DNA from: CBDDEI01 sp965226775
GTDB lineage: Bacteria > Chloroflexota > Dehalococcoidia > SHYD01
Assembly (NCBI GenBank): GCA_965226775.1
Contig: CBDDEI010000002.1
Location: 1,736,001 to 1,800,000, forward strand
DNA length: 64,000 nucleotides
Direction of reading: 5' to 3'
Positions 33,221 through 41,510 of this stretch are shown here, piece by piece. Every line of letters starts with the position of its first letter. The stretch's first letter is position 1. The notes beneath the pieces are model-generated. The model was not told the DNA's origin, did no database searches, and saw nothing but the letters and a program-made list of their open reading frames with translations. The translations under genes were made by a program, and so were the position numbers.

Positions 33221-34576
33221 GTGCTTATGAACCGTCGCCGTCTACGCACCATCGGTCTTATCCTTCCTGTTCTCCTATTGTCCCTGGGTACTTCTGACTT
33301 CACGCAGGCTGCACCGGAGGACCTGGCGCGGCTGACGACGGAGGGCGGTGTCATCAAGGCTACCTTCCTCTTCGAGTCTCCTACCATTGACGGCAGTATC
33401 TCGTCGGACGAATTGGGGCCAGCGATCCCTCTCACTATGAACGGCCAGTTCGTCCCAGCCGACACCGCTGACGTCCAGCTCTACGTAGCCAACACCGCCA
33501 CAGACCTCTACATCGGTCTCATCATTCCCGACGAGAGCAGCTCGGAGACGGATGCCGTTGAGTTGGATTTCGATACGCCCCACAACCACTCTGCAATCCA
33601 GGGCCTGGAGGACGCCATCCGCTATGTCGGCGGCTTGTACGACCTTTACTGGGGCCCAGGGTACTGGATGACCGACGTCCACCAGCACGGCGAGGCAGCG
33701 GTGACCTGGGCCAGCGGCGCCTACACCTACGAGTTTCGCAAGGCCCTCAGTTCTGGTGATGGCCATGATATGTCCGTTGCGCCCGGCAGCGTCATGGGGT
33801 TCCGCATCGAGACGAAAGACAACTCACCTGTAGAAATCTACCATTATCCCCCGAACACCACCTCGCAGGGCGATTCCACAGACGAGTGGGAGAAATGGGC
33901 AGACCTCGTCCTCGCTGAAGCCAGCGTGACGGACACGCCCACCCTCACCGGCCCAGGGAACGCCACGCAGCTCAGCACTATGAGCACTACCCTCACTTGG
34001 ACCAACCCGCCGGCCACCACCCAGGTGCACGTGCAGGTAATCCCCGCTAACAACGACGGCCCCGGTGTCAACCTGATCCTCGGCAACGTAAGCAGCTTGT
34101 TAGTACCCGGTCCGCCCGACTGGTACGGCCTGCTTCCAGACATGAGCTATACCTGGCGTGTCCGCACCAGCGCAAAGGCCACTAGCGCTTCTGAGCACGA
34201 TCCCTCATGGGGACCGTGGACGCATGAACGCACATTCCGCACACCTATACGCACCAGCGCTAACCTTGTGAACATCATTCCCAGGAACGGGGCCGACATC
34301 ACCAACACGCGGCAAACGCTCCGATGGCTGAGCACGTACAACGACGTCTTCTACTACGAAGTGCAGGTAAGCCCAGACCCCAACTTTGGCGAGCAAGGCG
34401 CCGTTTCCTTTGTGTGGTATAACCTGGTGCACGGCGGCGTCAGCAACCCGACCAATAGCTGGTTTACCCCTGCCCTTGAACCAAACGTCACCTACTATTG
34501 GCGGGTACGGCCTCGTGTCCAAGGCGATGGCACACCCGTGGCGTGGAGCCAGACATGGAGCTTCAGGACCCTCTAG
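33221..34576 (+). CDS. Secreted protein, DOMON/CBM9-like plus fibronectin-type repeats (1)
   Basis: A 451-residue exported protein. A Sec signal peptide (basic MNRRRLRT, hydrophobic core, cleavage near TQAAP) opens it. Residues 45-225 look like a CBM9/DOMON-type beta-sandwich (SPTIDGSISSDELGPAIPLT, ATDLYIGLIIPDESSSETDA, MGFRIETKD). Two fibronectin-III-like modules follow (Y-T-W-R-V-R-T near 315 and YYWRVRPRVQGDGTPVAW near the end). No anchor or catalytic motif is visible. GGAG upstream suits either the GTG (33221) or ATG (33227) start. It probably binds an extracellular carbohydrate or haem ligand; this is inferred. A close paralogue follows. Confidence 0.75.
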   Translation: MLMNRRRLRTIGLILPVLLLSLGTSDFTQAAPEDLARLTTEGGVIKATFLFESPTIDGSISSDELGPAIPLTMNGQFVPADTADVQLYVANTATDLYIGLIIPDESSSETDAVELDFDTPHNHSAIQGLEDAIRYVGGLYDLYWGPGYWMTDVHQHGEAAVTWASGAYTYEFRKALSSGDGHDMSVAPGSVMGFRIETKDNSPVEIYHYPPNTTSQGDSTDEWEKWADLVLAEASVTDTPTLTGPGNATQLSTMSTTLTWTNPPATTQVHVQVIPANNDGPGVNLILGNVSSLLVPGPPDWYGLLPDMSYTWRVRTSAKATSASEHDPSWGPWTHERTFRTPIRTSANLVNIIPRNGADITNTRQTLRWLSTYNDVFYYEVQVSPDPNFGEQGAVSFVWYNLVHGGVSNPTNSWFTPALEPNVTYYWRVRPRVQGDGTPVAWSQTWSFRTL

Positions 34577-34681
34577 CGTGCCACAAATCACTGAAGTAAC
34601 CCATGCCCTAACTTAAACTTTCCTCCAATTGTCTCCGTGACCCATAACGCAAAACCGGTCAGGCAGGAGGAAAAGGGCTAA

Positions 34682-36049
34682 GTGATGTCCAAATGGTTGC
34701 GCTCAATGGTTTCCATTGGCCTGGTGCTTGCTGCGTGCTTAACAGCATCGCTTCCGCTTCCCACCGCATCATCAGCGGCGTCTACTACACAGATGGCGCG
34801 CCTAGCGGGCAACGGGCCGGCGCTGGTGAGCACCCTAATGAACACAGCGCCGGTTGTAGACGGCACTATCTCTGAGGGGGAATGGGCTAACCCTGTCCAG
34901 ATAACCCTCAATGGCTTCAACAATCCTGCCAACACCAGCACTGCAGAGCTCTATATCGCCAACACGACCACAGACCTCTACATCGCGATGATTCTGAGCG
35001 ACTCCACCATGTCCAGCGAGGAGATAGCTGAGATTAACTTAGACGCCAACAACGATGGCATCGCGACCGCTGGCGCAGAGGACGCTCTTCGTTATGAAGG
35101 CAGCAGCTCCTCCGACCTCTTCTGGCACGGCTCCGGTTGGGCAAGCGACCCCCAGCAGAACGGCTTTGCCAAGGCGACTTACACAGCAGGCACGTATCGC
35201 TACGAGTTCACCAAACCTTTGTTTAGCAGCGATCCCAGCGACCTCTCCGTAGGGCTGGGCGGCTCTTTCGGGTTCCGCATCGAGACCTATGACGCCCACA
35301 CCTTTGAGTACTACCGCTACCCACTCAATACCAGCGGACATGGCGACGTGAGTGTGGAGTGGCCAAAGTGGGGCACGGTGACCCTACCGACTCTTGGCGT
35401 CGGCTCGGAGCCCGAGCCCTATCACCCTCGGGACGCCTCAACCCTCGCCGCAATAACCACCGCCCTCGCCTGGGTCAACCCGCCGGGCACTACCCAGGTG
35501 CACCTGCAGCTCATTCCCGCCCTGAATGACGGCCCCGGGGTGAACCTTATCCTTGGCGATGCGACCAGCTTCGCTCTGCCGTCGCCTCCTGGCTGGTACG
35601 GCCTACTCCCGGACTTGGGCTACACCTGGCGCGTGCGCACTACTACCAGCACTACCTTTGCCCCTGAGGACGACCCAAGCTGGGGATCATGGTCGCAGGA
35701 ACAGACCTTCCGGACGCCGGTGCGAGACAGCAGCCGGCTCACCCTCGTCACGCCCACCGATGGCGCAACCGTTGACCTCGCGCCCCAGGTTCTTCAGTGG
35801 AACAACGACTTTGTGGATGTCTACTACTACGAGGTGCAGGTTAGCCCTGACCCCAATTTTGGGGAGCAAGGCCCGGTGTCCTCCGTGTGGTATAACCTAG
35901 TCCACGGCGGCGTAAGCAACCCGCCCAACAGCTGGACTACGCCGGAGTTGACGGAACAGACCACCTATAACTTCCGGGTGCGGCCTCGTGTACAAGGCGA
36001 CGGCGTCCAGGTGGCATGGGGGCCTATTTGGAGCTTTAAGACCCAGTAG
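34682..36049 (+). CDS. Secreted protein, DOMON/CBM9-like plus fibronectin-type repeats (2)
   Basis: A 455-residue tandem paralogue of the preceding gene with the same layout: signal peptide (MSKWLRSMVSIGLVLAACL), DOMON/CBM9-like domain (APVVDGTISEGEWANPVQIT, TTDLYIAMILSDSTMSSEEI) and two fibronectin-like modules. The C-terminal module is almost the same in both (YYYEVQVSPDPNFGEQG, SVWYNLVHGGVSNP, RVRPRVQGDG), while the N-terminal domain has diverged. AGGAGG and AAAGGG lie upstream of the GTG/ATG start. It is probably a cell-surface or released binding protein. Confidence 0.75.
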   Translation: MMSKWLRSMVSIGLVLAACLTASLPLPTASSAASTTQMARLAGNGPALVSTLMNTAPVVDGTISEGEWANPVQITLNGFNNPANTSTAELYIANTTTDLYIAMILSDSTMSSEEIAEINLDANNDGIATAGAEDALRYEGSSSSDLFWHGSGWASDPQQNGFAKATYTAGTYRYEFTKPLFSSDPSDLSVGLGGSFGFRIETYDAHTFEYYRYPLNTSGHGDVSVEWPKWGTVTLPTLGVGSEPEPYHPRDASTLAAITTALAWVNPPGTTQVHLQLIPALNDGPGVNLILGDATSFALPSPPGWYGLLPDLGYTWRVRTTTSTTFAPEDDPSWGSWSQEQTFRTPVRDSSRLTLVTPTDGATVDLAPQVLQWNNDFVDVYYYEVQVSPDPNFGEQGPVSSVWYNLVHGGVSNPPNSWTTPELTEQTTYNFRVRPRVQGDGVQVAWGPIWSFKTQ

Positions 36050-36091
36050 ACCCGTGCTACAATCAGGGCACCTTCCTTGTGAGGAGTCCCC

Positions 36092-36508
36092 ATGAACTGC
36101 CCGACCTGCTCAGTCCATATAGAGGCCGACGACAACTTTTGCCGTCATTGTGGCGTACCCGTCCATGACCTACGCATACCAACCGTCCTACCGGAGCGCC
36201 GCGTTGCGCAGTATCACATGCCAAGCGTGCCTACTATCGTGCGGCGAGGCGTCACCGCGCTGGTGATAGGTAAAGCGGTCGAATGGGCCGCACGGCAGGT
36301 GGCGGGCAAAGTAGCAAAAACGGCGGTGGACAAAGCCCGATCACGTGCGCTCTCCCCCTACGAGCAGTCGCCGGAGAAGACCTCCGCAGAAGATGGCCGG
36401 CGCGGAATCTTTGGCGTCACAACCGTCTGGCAACATACCCACTGGTTCATACAGGACAACGGCGCTGAGGCAAAGCGCCCACGAGGCTGGGGTCCGTTTA
36501 GACGCTAG
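36092..36508 (+). CDS. Zinc-ribbon protein
   Basis: A 138-residue protein starting with a double-knuckle zinc ribbon, MNCPTCSVHIEADDNFCRHC, with Cys pairs at 3/6 and 17/20. The middle is a helical, moderately hydrophobic segment (RRGVTALVIGKAVEWAARQV) and the tail is basic. It resembles bacterial zinc-ribbon membrane-associated proteins of unknown role. Its TAG stop directly abuts the stop of the convergent SDR gene, leaving no room for a terminator. Confidence 0.7.
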   Translation: MNCPTCSVHIEADDNFCRHCGVPVHDLRIPTVLPERRVAQYHMPSVPTIVRRGVTALVIGKAVEWAARQVAGKVAKTAVDKARSRALSPYEQSPEKTSAEDGRRGIFGVTTVWQHTHWFIQDNGAEAKRPRGWGPFRR

Positions 36509-37246
36509 TTACACACCCCACGCGCCGCTCAGGTGGATGTTTGCTCCATTAACGTAGCGCGCCTCATCTGAAAGTAAGTACCGCACCGCGTTTACCGCGT
36601 CCTCCGTGGAACCTACGTAACCCGCGGGGATGTTCCGCTCCATCCGGGCCAGCTCTTCCGCCGGCGCGCTGCCGGAGTCTATGAACCCCGGCGAGATACA
36701 GTTCACTGTGATGCCCTTGGGCGCAAGCGCTCGGGCAAGGCTGCGAGAGAGGATGAGGACCCCCACCTTAGCGATGTAGTGGGCCGTGACGTTTGGCTGG
36801 CCCACCATCTGGTCGGCGTTAGCCATACTGAAGCTGATAATCCGGCCCCACTCCCGCTCTTGCATGCCCGGCGCAACAGCCTTGGACAGATAGAACAAAG
36901 GGTGAAGATTGTTATCAAACATCTCGTGCCAGCCTTCGTCGCTCTCCTCTAAGAGGTTCACGCGATGGTACGGGCCGGCGCAGTTGATCAGCGCATCGAT
37001 GCGTCCCCAGCGCGTCGCAACCTGCCCCACTAGATCGGCGCACGCGGCCTGATCGGAGACATCGGCCTGCACGGCCATGCCCTGCGCTCCCGCTGCCTGG
37101 ATGCCCGCCAGCGTTTCCTCGGCATCTGCAACGCTGGAGCGATAGCAGAAGGCAACGGACCAGCCCTCCGCGGCCAGCGCCACGCCAACCGCCCGTCCAA
37201 TGCCCCTAGCGCCGCCGGTGATCAGCGCTACCCGCGGATCAGCCAC
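36509..37246 (-). CDS. SDR-family oxidoreductase with altered catalytic Tyr
   Basis: A classical short-chain dehydrogenase/reductase, about 245 residues from GTG 37246. That start overlaps the tatC stop by eight bases and has GGGAGG just upstream. The NAD(P) motif is ALITGGARGIGRAVGVALAA, with NCAGPYHRVN (N-x-A-G). The active site reads IISFSMANADQ and then NVTAHYIAKVGVLILSRSLA. When the Lys is aligned, the catalytic Tyr position of YxxxK is His, with a Tyr one residue later. Related proteins have Y-Y-I-A-K here. Activity may be reduced or the substrate may be unusual. Confidence 0.85.
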   Translation of the reverse strand: MADPRVALITGGARGIGRAVGVALAAEGWSVAFCYRSSVADAEETLAGIQAAGAQGMAVQADVSDQAACADLVGQVATRWGRIDALINCAGPYHRVNLLEESDEGWHEMFDNNLHPLFYLSKAVAPGMQEREWGRIISFSMANADQMVGQPNVTAHYIAKVGVLILSRSLARALAPKGITVNCISPGFIDSGSAPAEELARMERNIPAGYVGSTEDAVNAVRYLLSDEARYVNGANIHLSGAWGV

Positions 37247-38201
37247 TTGCCTCCCTGGCTTTGACCGCCAGATGCGAGAGCAGAATGCCAACCTCATACA
37301 GGAGGATAATGGGAACCGCCACAATCGTCTGGTTCACCGGATCCACCGTGGGGGTGATGATGGCTGCAAGCACAAAAGCTCCGGCAATGGCGTAGGGACG
37401 GAAGTGCTTCAGCTTGTCCGGTGTCACCAAGCCAATGCGGGCCAGCACAAATAGGATGAGCGGAGTCTCAAAGATAAGGCCAATCCAGAAGAGGAGCGCG
37501 GTCACCACTCCCACGTAATCACCCACGCGGATAAGCGGCACCACCAGGTCTTCCTTGAAGTGCAGCAGGAAGTTCAACGCCGGCGGCAATAACACATAGA
37601 AGGCAAAGAGCACGCCCAGAATGAAGGACGCCAGCACCGCAGGCAGCGCAAAGCGGAGGAACCGCCGCTCTGGTGGCTTAAGGCCCGGCGCAACAAACAT
37701 CACTATCTGGTAGAGCCACAGCGGTGTGGAGAGTACTGCTCCACTGATGAAGGCTACTTTCACGTACGTTCCCACCATCTCCGCAACACCCGTACGGATG
37801 AGGGTCACCCCCTCCGCACGTGACTTGAGGATCTCGAAGACATAGTCGGTGAATAGGAAGGAGATTGCTACCATTATCACCAGGCCCACCACCGACTTCA
37901 CCAGCCGGTCACGCACTTCCTCTAGGTGCTGGCCGTAGCTCATAAGGCGGTCAGCGGGGTCTTGCCTGCCCGGAAAGCCCCCTGAGGGCACGCCGATATC
38001 CGTAGGCGGACCGGAGGGTGGCGGCGGCGGGGCGGCCATGCTAGTCGACGCTGCACGGGCCGGTTCTCTAGGAACGGGCGCTTGTCCCACCCATTCGTCA
38101 GAGGCTGGGTGGGGGACGGCTTCGGGCTCCGTCGCCCCGTTTGTAGGCTCGTCGCCCTTCACCTCCGGCGCGCTATCTTCTCGTCGTTCCTCTGCATCCA
38201 T
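37239..38201 (-). CDS. tatC: Sec-independent protein translocase TatC
   Basis: A 320-residue TatC, the signal-peptide receptor of twin-arginine export. An unusually long N-terminal extension (residues 1-85), acidic then Pro/Ala-rich, precedes the conserved MSYGQHLEEVRDRL. Six membrane helices follow, with FVAPGLKPPERRF and LLFWIGLIFETPLILFVLAR. A normal TatC is about 250 residues, so the cytoplasmic extension is extra. No tatA/tatB is adjacent. The 3' end overlaps the SDR gene. Confidence 0.94.
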   Translation of the reverse strand: MDAEERREDSAPEVKGDEPTNGATEPEAVPHPASDEWVGQAPVPREPARAASTSMAAPPPPPSGPPTDIGVPSGGFPGRQDPADRLMSYGQHLEEVRDRLVKSVVGLVIMVAISFLFTDYVFEILKSRAEGVTLIRTGVAEMVGTYVKVAFISGAVLSTPLWLYQIVMFVAPGLKPPERRFLRFALPAVLASFILGVLFAFYVLLPPALNFLLHFKEDLVVPLIRVGDYVGVVTALLFWIGLIFETPLILFVLARIGLVTPDKLKHFRPYAIAGAFVLAAIITPTVDPVNQTIVAVPIILLYEVGILLSHLAVKAREASG

Positions 38202-38326
38202 GTATCCATTCTAGCGGAAGCCGCCTTCTTGATACTAACCCCTATGGAGGGCTAATTGCCGTGTGCACAACCCTTGAAGTAGACCGCAGAGCAGCTTAGG
38301 ATACTCATAAACCCTAGGAGTCATAC

Positions 38327-39070
38327 ATGCGTCTTGAAAACAAGGTTGCCGTCATAGCCGGAGCGGGAGGCACCATGGGCACAGCCGTGCCGATGCTCTT
38401 TGCCCAGGAGGGCGCCAAGATCGTGCTCTCCGCCCGCCGCGCTGAACCGCTGCAAGCCATCGCCGACCGCATCACCGCCGTGGGTGGAGAAGCGACGGTC
38501 ATTACCGGCGACCTCACCACTGCCGCCGGAGCGCAACACCTCATCCAGGAGACCCAGAACCGCTACGGCCGGATCGATATCCTCTACGACAACCTGGGCG
38601 ACTCTGCGGCACAGGGGATGAAGCTCCACGAGACGCCAGAAGAAACCTGGGAGTATCTCATGGGCATCAACATGCGGGGCGCGTACGTCTGCTCCAAAGA
38701 GGTCATTCCCGTGATGCAGCAACAGGGCGGCGGCGTCATCGTCCTGGTTTCCGCCAACCGCACGGTGCGCCTGCAGGCCCATCCCGGCTACGCTGCTATG
38801 AAGGCGGGGCTTATTGGCCTCACCCAGAGCCTGGCAAAGGCTTATCGAGCGGATAATATCCGGGTAGTCTGCATCTGCCCGCCAGGAGGCGTAAACACCC
38901 CGGTCGAAGGGGAACGCATCGAGCTGCCGCCCCAGGGGCTGGTGCGCCGGCCCCACGGCGCGGACTTCGCTTACGCCGCGCTCTATCTGGCATCGGACGA
39001 GGCTGCGTGGATCACCGGTATCGCTCTACCGGTGGATGGTGGCGATGAGTTTCTGCCTCCTACGCGGTAG
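38327..39070 (+). CDS. SDR-family oxidoreductase
   Basis: A 247-residue short-chain dehydrogenase. The nucleotide motif is VAVIAGAGGTMGTAVPMLFA, a variant of TGxxxGxG, followed by DNLGDSAAQG. The catalytic Ser is in IVLVSANRTVRL and the YxxxK pair is in HPGYAAMKAGLIGLTQSLAK, intact here. The C-terminal ITGIALPVDGGDEFL is family-typical. The substrate is unknown. The end overlaps the start of the cupredoxin-like gene by 35 bases. Confidence 0.88.
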   Translation: MRLENKVAVIAGAGGTMGTAVPMLFAQEGAKIVLSARRAEPLQAIADRITAVGGEATVITGDLTTAAGAQHLIQETQNRYGRIDILYDNLGDSAAQGMKLHETPEETWEYLMGINMRGAYVCSKEVIPVMQQQGGGVIVLVSANRTVRLQAHPGYAAMKAGLIGLTQSLAKAYRADNIRVVCICPPGGVNTPVEGERIELPPQGLVRRPHGADFAYAALYLASDEAAWITGIALPVDGGDEFLPPTR

Positions 39071-39488
39071 GATTCCTGCCCTGTTGGCGTTCTTGCTGGT
39101 GACTACAGCATGTGCGCAGGAAGAAGTGCCGCAACCTACGCCCAGCCCAACACCGCCGGCTGCCGCTACCGCTACCATTGCCGCGCCGCTGCCGACCACG
39201 ACGGCTGTGCCAGGCGCTGGACCCATCTGCATCATGTTCACCAACCGGGGACGGCCATCCACCAGATACAGGGCCCCATGCTGGGAGGATGGGACCAGCT
39301 CAATGCCCGCGCAATTCGCTCACGCGCTGGCGAGGCACGAGGGCTGCGTGGTCATGTTCACCAACCGGGGCGCGGCCATCCACCAGATACAGGGCCCCGA
39401 CTTCCTGCTGGGAGAGATAGGCAAAGACCAATCCTGGGCTCACACCTATGCCACGCCGGGCAACTTCGACTTAGTTCTGTTCCTTTAG
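39036..39488 (+). CDS. Cupredoxin-like secreted protein with internal duplication
   Basis: A 150-residue exported protein. It has an N-terminal hydrophobic segment ending in a possible lipoprotein Cys (LLAFLLVTTACAQEE) and a Pro/Thr/Ala linker (residues 30-60). The C-terminal part, CVVMFTNRGAAIHQIQGPDF then SWAHTYATPGNFDLVLFL, follows the beta-strand pattern of blue-copper folds. It lacks the usual Cys ligand and ends early. A 45-base segment is duplicated inside the gene; the first copy is one base shorter, so that copy is read out of frame (TNRGRPSTRYRAPCWEDG). It is probably a damaged cupredoxin-like gene. Confidence 0.5.
   Translation: MVAMSFCLLRGRIPALLAFLLVTTACAQEEVPQPTPSPTPPAAATATIAAPLPTTTAVPGAGPICIMFTNRGRPSTRYRAPCWEDGTSSMPAQFAHALARHEGCVVMFTNRGAAIHQIQGPDFLLGEIGKDQSWAHTYATPGNFDLVLFL
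39233..39277 (+). repeat. Internal direct repeat in cupredoxin-like gene, copy 1
   Basis: This 45-base segment (CATGTTCACCAACCGGGG ... CAGATACAGGGCCCC) is repeated at 39353-39398. It is nearly identical but one base shorter, which shifts the reading frame. Confidence 0.8.
39353..39398 (+). repeat. Internal direct repeat in cupredoxin-like gene, copy 2
   Basis: The 46-base in-frame copy, encoding MFTNRGAAIHQIQGP, starts 120 bases downstream of copy 1. Confidence 0.8.
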
Positions 39489-39764
39489 GCAGTGGGCTCT
39501 TTGCGCCAGCGCCAAAGGCAACTTCGAGTTCTGGAGCGCTCCCGTACAATCGCTGCGCTGCGGGGCACGATTACCGTGCAGCCGTAGCAACTCTTGCCGC
39601 AGCGGTGAGGCCACAGGGGTAAATACGGGTGTGCTGCACTTGAAAGCAGCAGTGGCCCTTTGAACACAACCCCCTCAATAAGCTCTTGCCGCTGCCCTGG
39701 TGGCTAGGCGTACAATCTAGGAGTTGCCGCTCCTGGTGGCTGCCTCTAGGGGTTGTGCCTCTGT

Positions 39765-39837
39765 GCCGAGGTAGCTCAGTCGGTAGAGCACGCGACTGAA
39801 AATCGCGGTGTCCCCAGTTCGATCCTGGGCCTCGGCA
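39765..39837 (+). tRNA. tRNA-Phe (anticodon GAA)
   Basis: A 73-base cloverleaf. The acceptor stem GCCGAGG pairs with CCTCGGC and the discriminator is A. The anticodon stem CGCGA/TCGCG encloses CTGAAAA, giving GAA. The T arm is CCCAG-TTCGATC-CTGGG. CCA is not encoded (CCT follows), unlike the other two tRNAs here. Confidence 0.96.
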
Positions 39838-39857
39838 CCTCATATTACCCACGAATT

Positions 39858-39883
39858 AGCCCCCAGGGAGTTGCCTGGGGGCT
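39858..39883 (+). terminator. Terminator after tRNA-Phe
   Basis: A perfect 10-bp stem (AGCCCCCAGG / CCTGGGGGCT) with loop GAGTTG is followed by a T-rich stretch, 20 bases after the tRNA end. Confidence 0.75.
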
Positions 39884-39953
39884 TTGCTTTGAGTTTGTAG
39901 CTAATGCGCCTTCTCTCGTGCGGGCCTAGCTGTTGGGCAAGCGGGATTCGGGA

Positions 39954-40694
39954 TTAACCGCTCCCCAGGAATACCTGAGTCAGTATGTCGGTTTCTCGTA
40001 TCGATTCAGGAGTACCGTTGTGCACAACGCGGCCTTTGTCCAACACATAGGCCCGGTCGACAATATCCAGAACACCCTTGATATTGTGCTCGACGACGAT
40101 AATGGTGGTATTGAACATCCGGCTAATCTCGGAGATTTTCTGGAAGGTTTCCTTCACCACCACGGGCGCAAGACCCAGTGTAGGCTCATCGAGCAGTAGC
40201 ACGTCGGGGGCGGCCATGAGTCCCCGGCCCAGGGCCAACATCTGCTGCTGTCCCCCAGACATCTGGCTGGCCAAGTCCCTGCGTTTCTGGCGCAGGACGG
40301 GGAAGACCTCCATCACCGAATCCTTGCGGCGCTCCTTTTCTTCCCCGTCACCCAAGTACAAACACCCCATCTCCAGGTTTTCTTCTATGGTGAGGTGGGT
40401 AAAGACGCGCCGGCCCTGGGGAACAAAGGCGATGCCTTCCTTCACTATCTCGTGGGTTGGCGCGGTTAACGGGCTTTGGCGCCAGTACACAGTCCCTGCA
40501 ACCACCGGGGCCAGACCCATGATGGCCTTGAGGACAGTGGACTTGCCAGCGCCGTTGGGCCCCATCACCGCCACAACCTCGCCCTCCTGGGCACCCAGGG
40601 ATATTTCATCCAGGGCAACTACCGCCCCGTAATGCACCGATATGTCCACCAGGTCAAGAAACATGGTGTCGGCTTTCTGCTTTGCAGCGTTCAC
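39954..40694 (-). CDS. livF: Branched-chain amino acid ABC transporter, ATPase LivF
   Basis: A 246-residue ABC ATPase of the LivF group. Walker A is GPNGAGKSTVLKAI, the signature QMSGGQQQMLALGRGLMA and Walker B VLLLDEPTLGLAP. FVPQGRRVFTHLTIEENLEMG is the typical LivF Q-loop region. The GTG start has GGAGA upstream. It is the last gene of livK-livH-livM-livG-livF. With LivG it energises uptake of branched-chain or related amino acids. Confidence 0.92.
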   Translation of the reverse strand: MNAAKQKADTMFLDLVDISVHYGAVVALDEISLGAQEGEVVAVMGPNGAGKSTVLKAIMGLAPVVAGTVYWRQSPLTAPTHEIVKEGIAFVPQGRRVFTHLTIEENLEMGCLYLGDGEEKERRKDSVMEVFPVLRQKRRDLASQMSGGQQQMLALGRGLMAAPDVLLLDEPTLGLAPVVVKETFQKISEISRMFNTTIIVVEHNIKGVLDIVDRAYVLDKGRVVHNGTPESIRETDILTQVFLGSG

Positions 40695-40748
40695 TTAATG
40701 TTCTCCATTAGCTAGCGTGGCTTGTAGTTTTCCGGTTGGGCTGGCGGG

Positions 40749-41510
40749 CTAAGCGCCCAAATAGGCTTCTAGTACGTCCGCCCTAGTTAGAACTTCCTCT
40801 ACTTCTCCCTCGGCGAGGAGAGCGCCGCTCTCGAGAACAAAGATGTAGTCGGAAAGCTCTCGGACAATATCCATGTTGTGGGAGATGAGGATGATAGTGC
40901 GGCCCTCGTCTCGCATCCGTTTCATAATGCCCTTTACATGCTCCAGAATCTGGGGAAAGAGACCGGCGTAGGGCTCATCTAACAGGTAGGTGTTAACATC
41001 CAGCGCCAAGGCGCGGCCAATCTCCAGCAGCTTCCGCTGGCCGTAGGAGAGGTCTAGGGCCAGGGACTGCCGTTTTTCCCACATTCCCACATCCTCCAGA
41101 ATAGCTCTGGCCTTCTCCCTATACGCCGGTTTCGACCGTTCCATCAGCGCGGAGAATACGCCCCGTTTGGTCAGGACCACCATGATGTTGTCCCATACGC
41201 TAATCTGGTCGAAAAGCCGCACTTGCTGAAAGGTACGGGTGAGGCCGTGGCCTGGGCTTTCATGGGCCTTGACTACCCGTAGGCCAACGCCGTCGATAAC
41301 CACCATCCCCCCGTCCAGGGGCAGCGTCCCGCTGAGCAGGTTCACCAGGGTGGACTTTCCGGAGCCGTTGGGCCCAACGATGCTGGTTATGCCCCCACGG
41401 TGCACCGCTATGGAAAGCCGGTCCACTGCACGGACGGCGCCAAAAAGCTTGGTGAGCTCCTGCGTCTCCAGAGCGATAGGCCGATCGGGTATCGGGTTGG
41501 GCTGGTTCAC
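40749..41510 (-). CDS. livG: Branched-chain amino acid ABC transporter, ATPase LivG
   Basis: A 253-residue ABC ATPase of the LivG group. Walker A is GPNGSGKSTLVNLLSG, RTFQQVRLFDQISVWDNIMV is the LivG-type Q-loop region, LSYGQRKLLEIGRALALD the signature and YLLDEPYAGLFP the Walker B. Its start overlaps the end of livM by four bases, so the subunits are translationally coupled. Confidence 0.92.
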   Translation of the reverse strand: MNQPNPIPDRPIALETQELTKLFGAVRAVDRLSIAVHRGGITSIVGPNGSGKSTLVNLLSGTLPLDGGMVVIDGVGLRVVKAHESPGHGLTRTFQQVRLFDQISVWDNIMVVLTKRGVFSALMERSKPAYREKARAILEDVGMWEKRQSLALDLSYGQRKLLEIGRALALDVNTYLLDEPYAGLFPQILEHVKGIMKRMRDEGRTIILISHNMDIVRELSDYIFVLESGALLAEGEVEEVLTRADVLEAYLGA

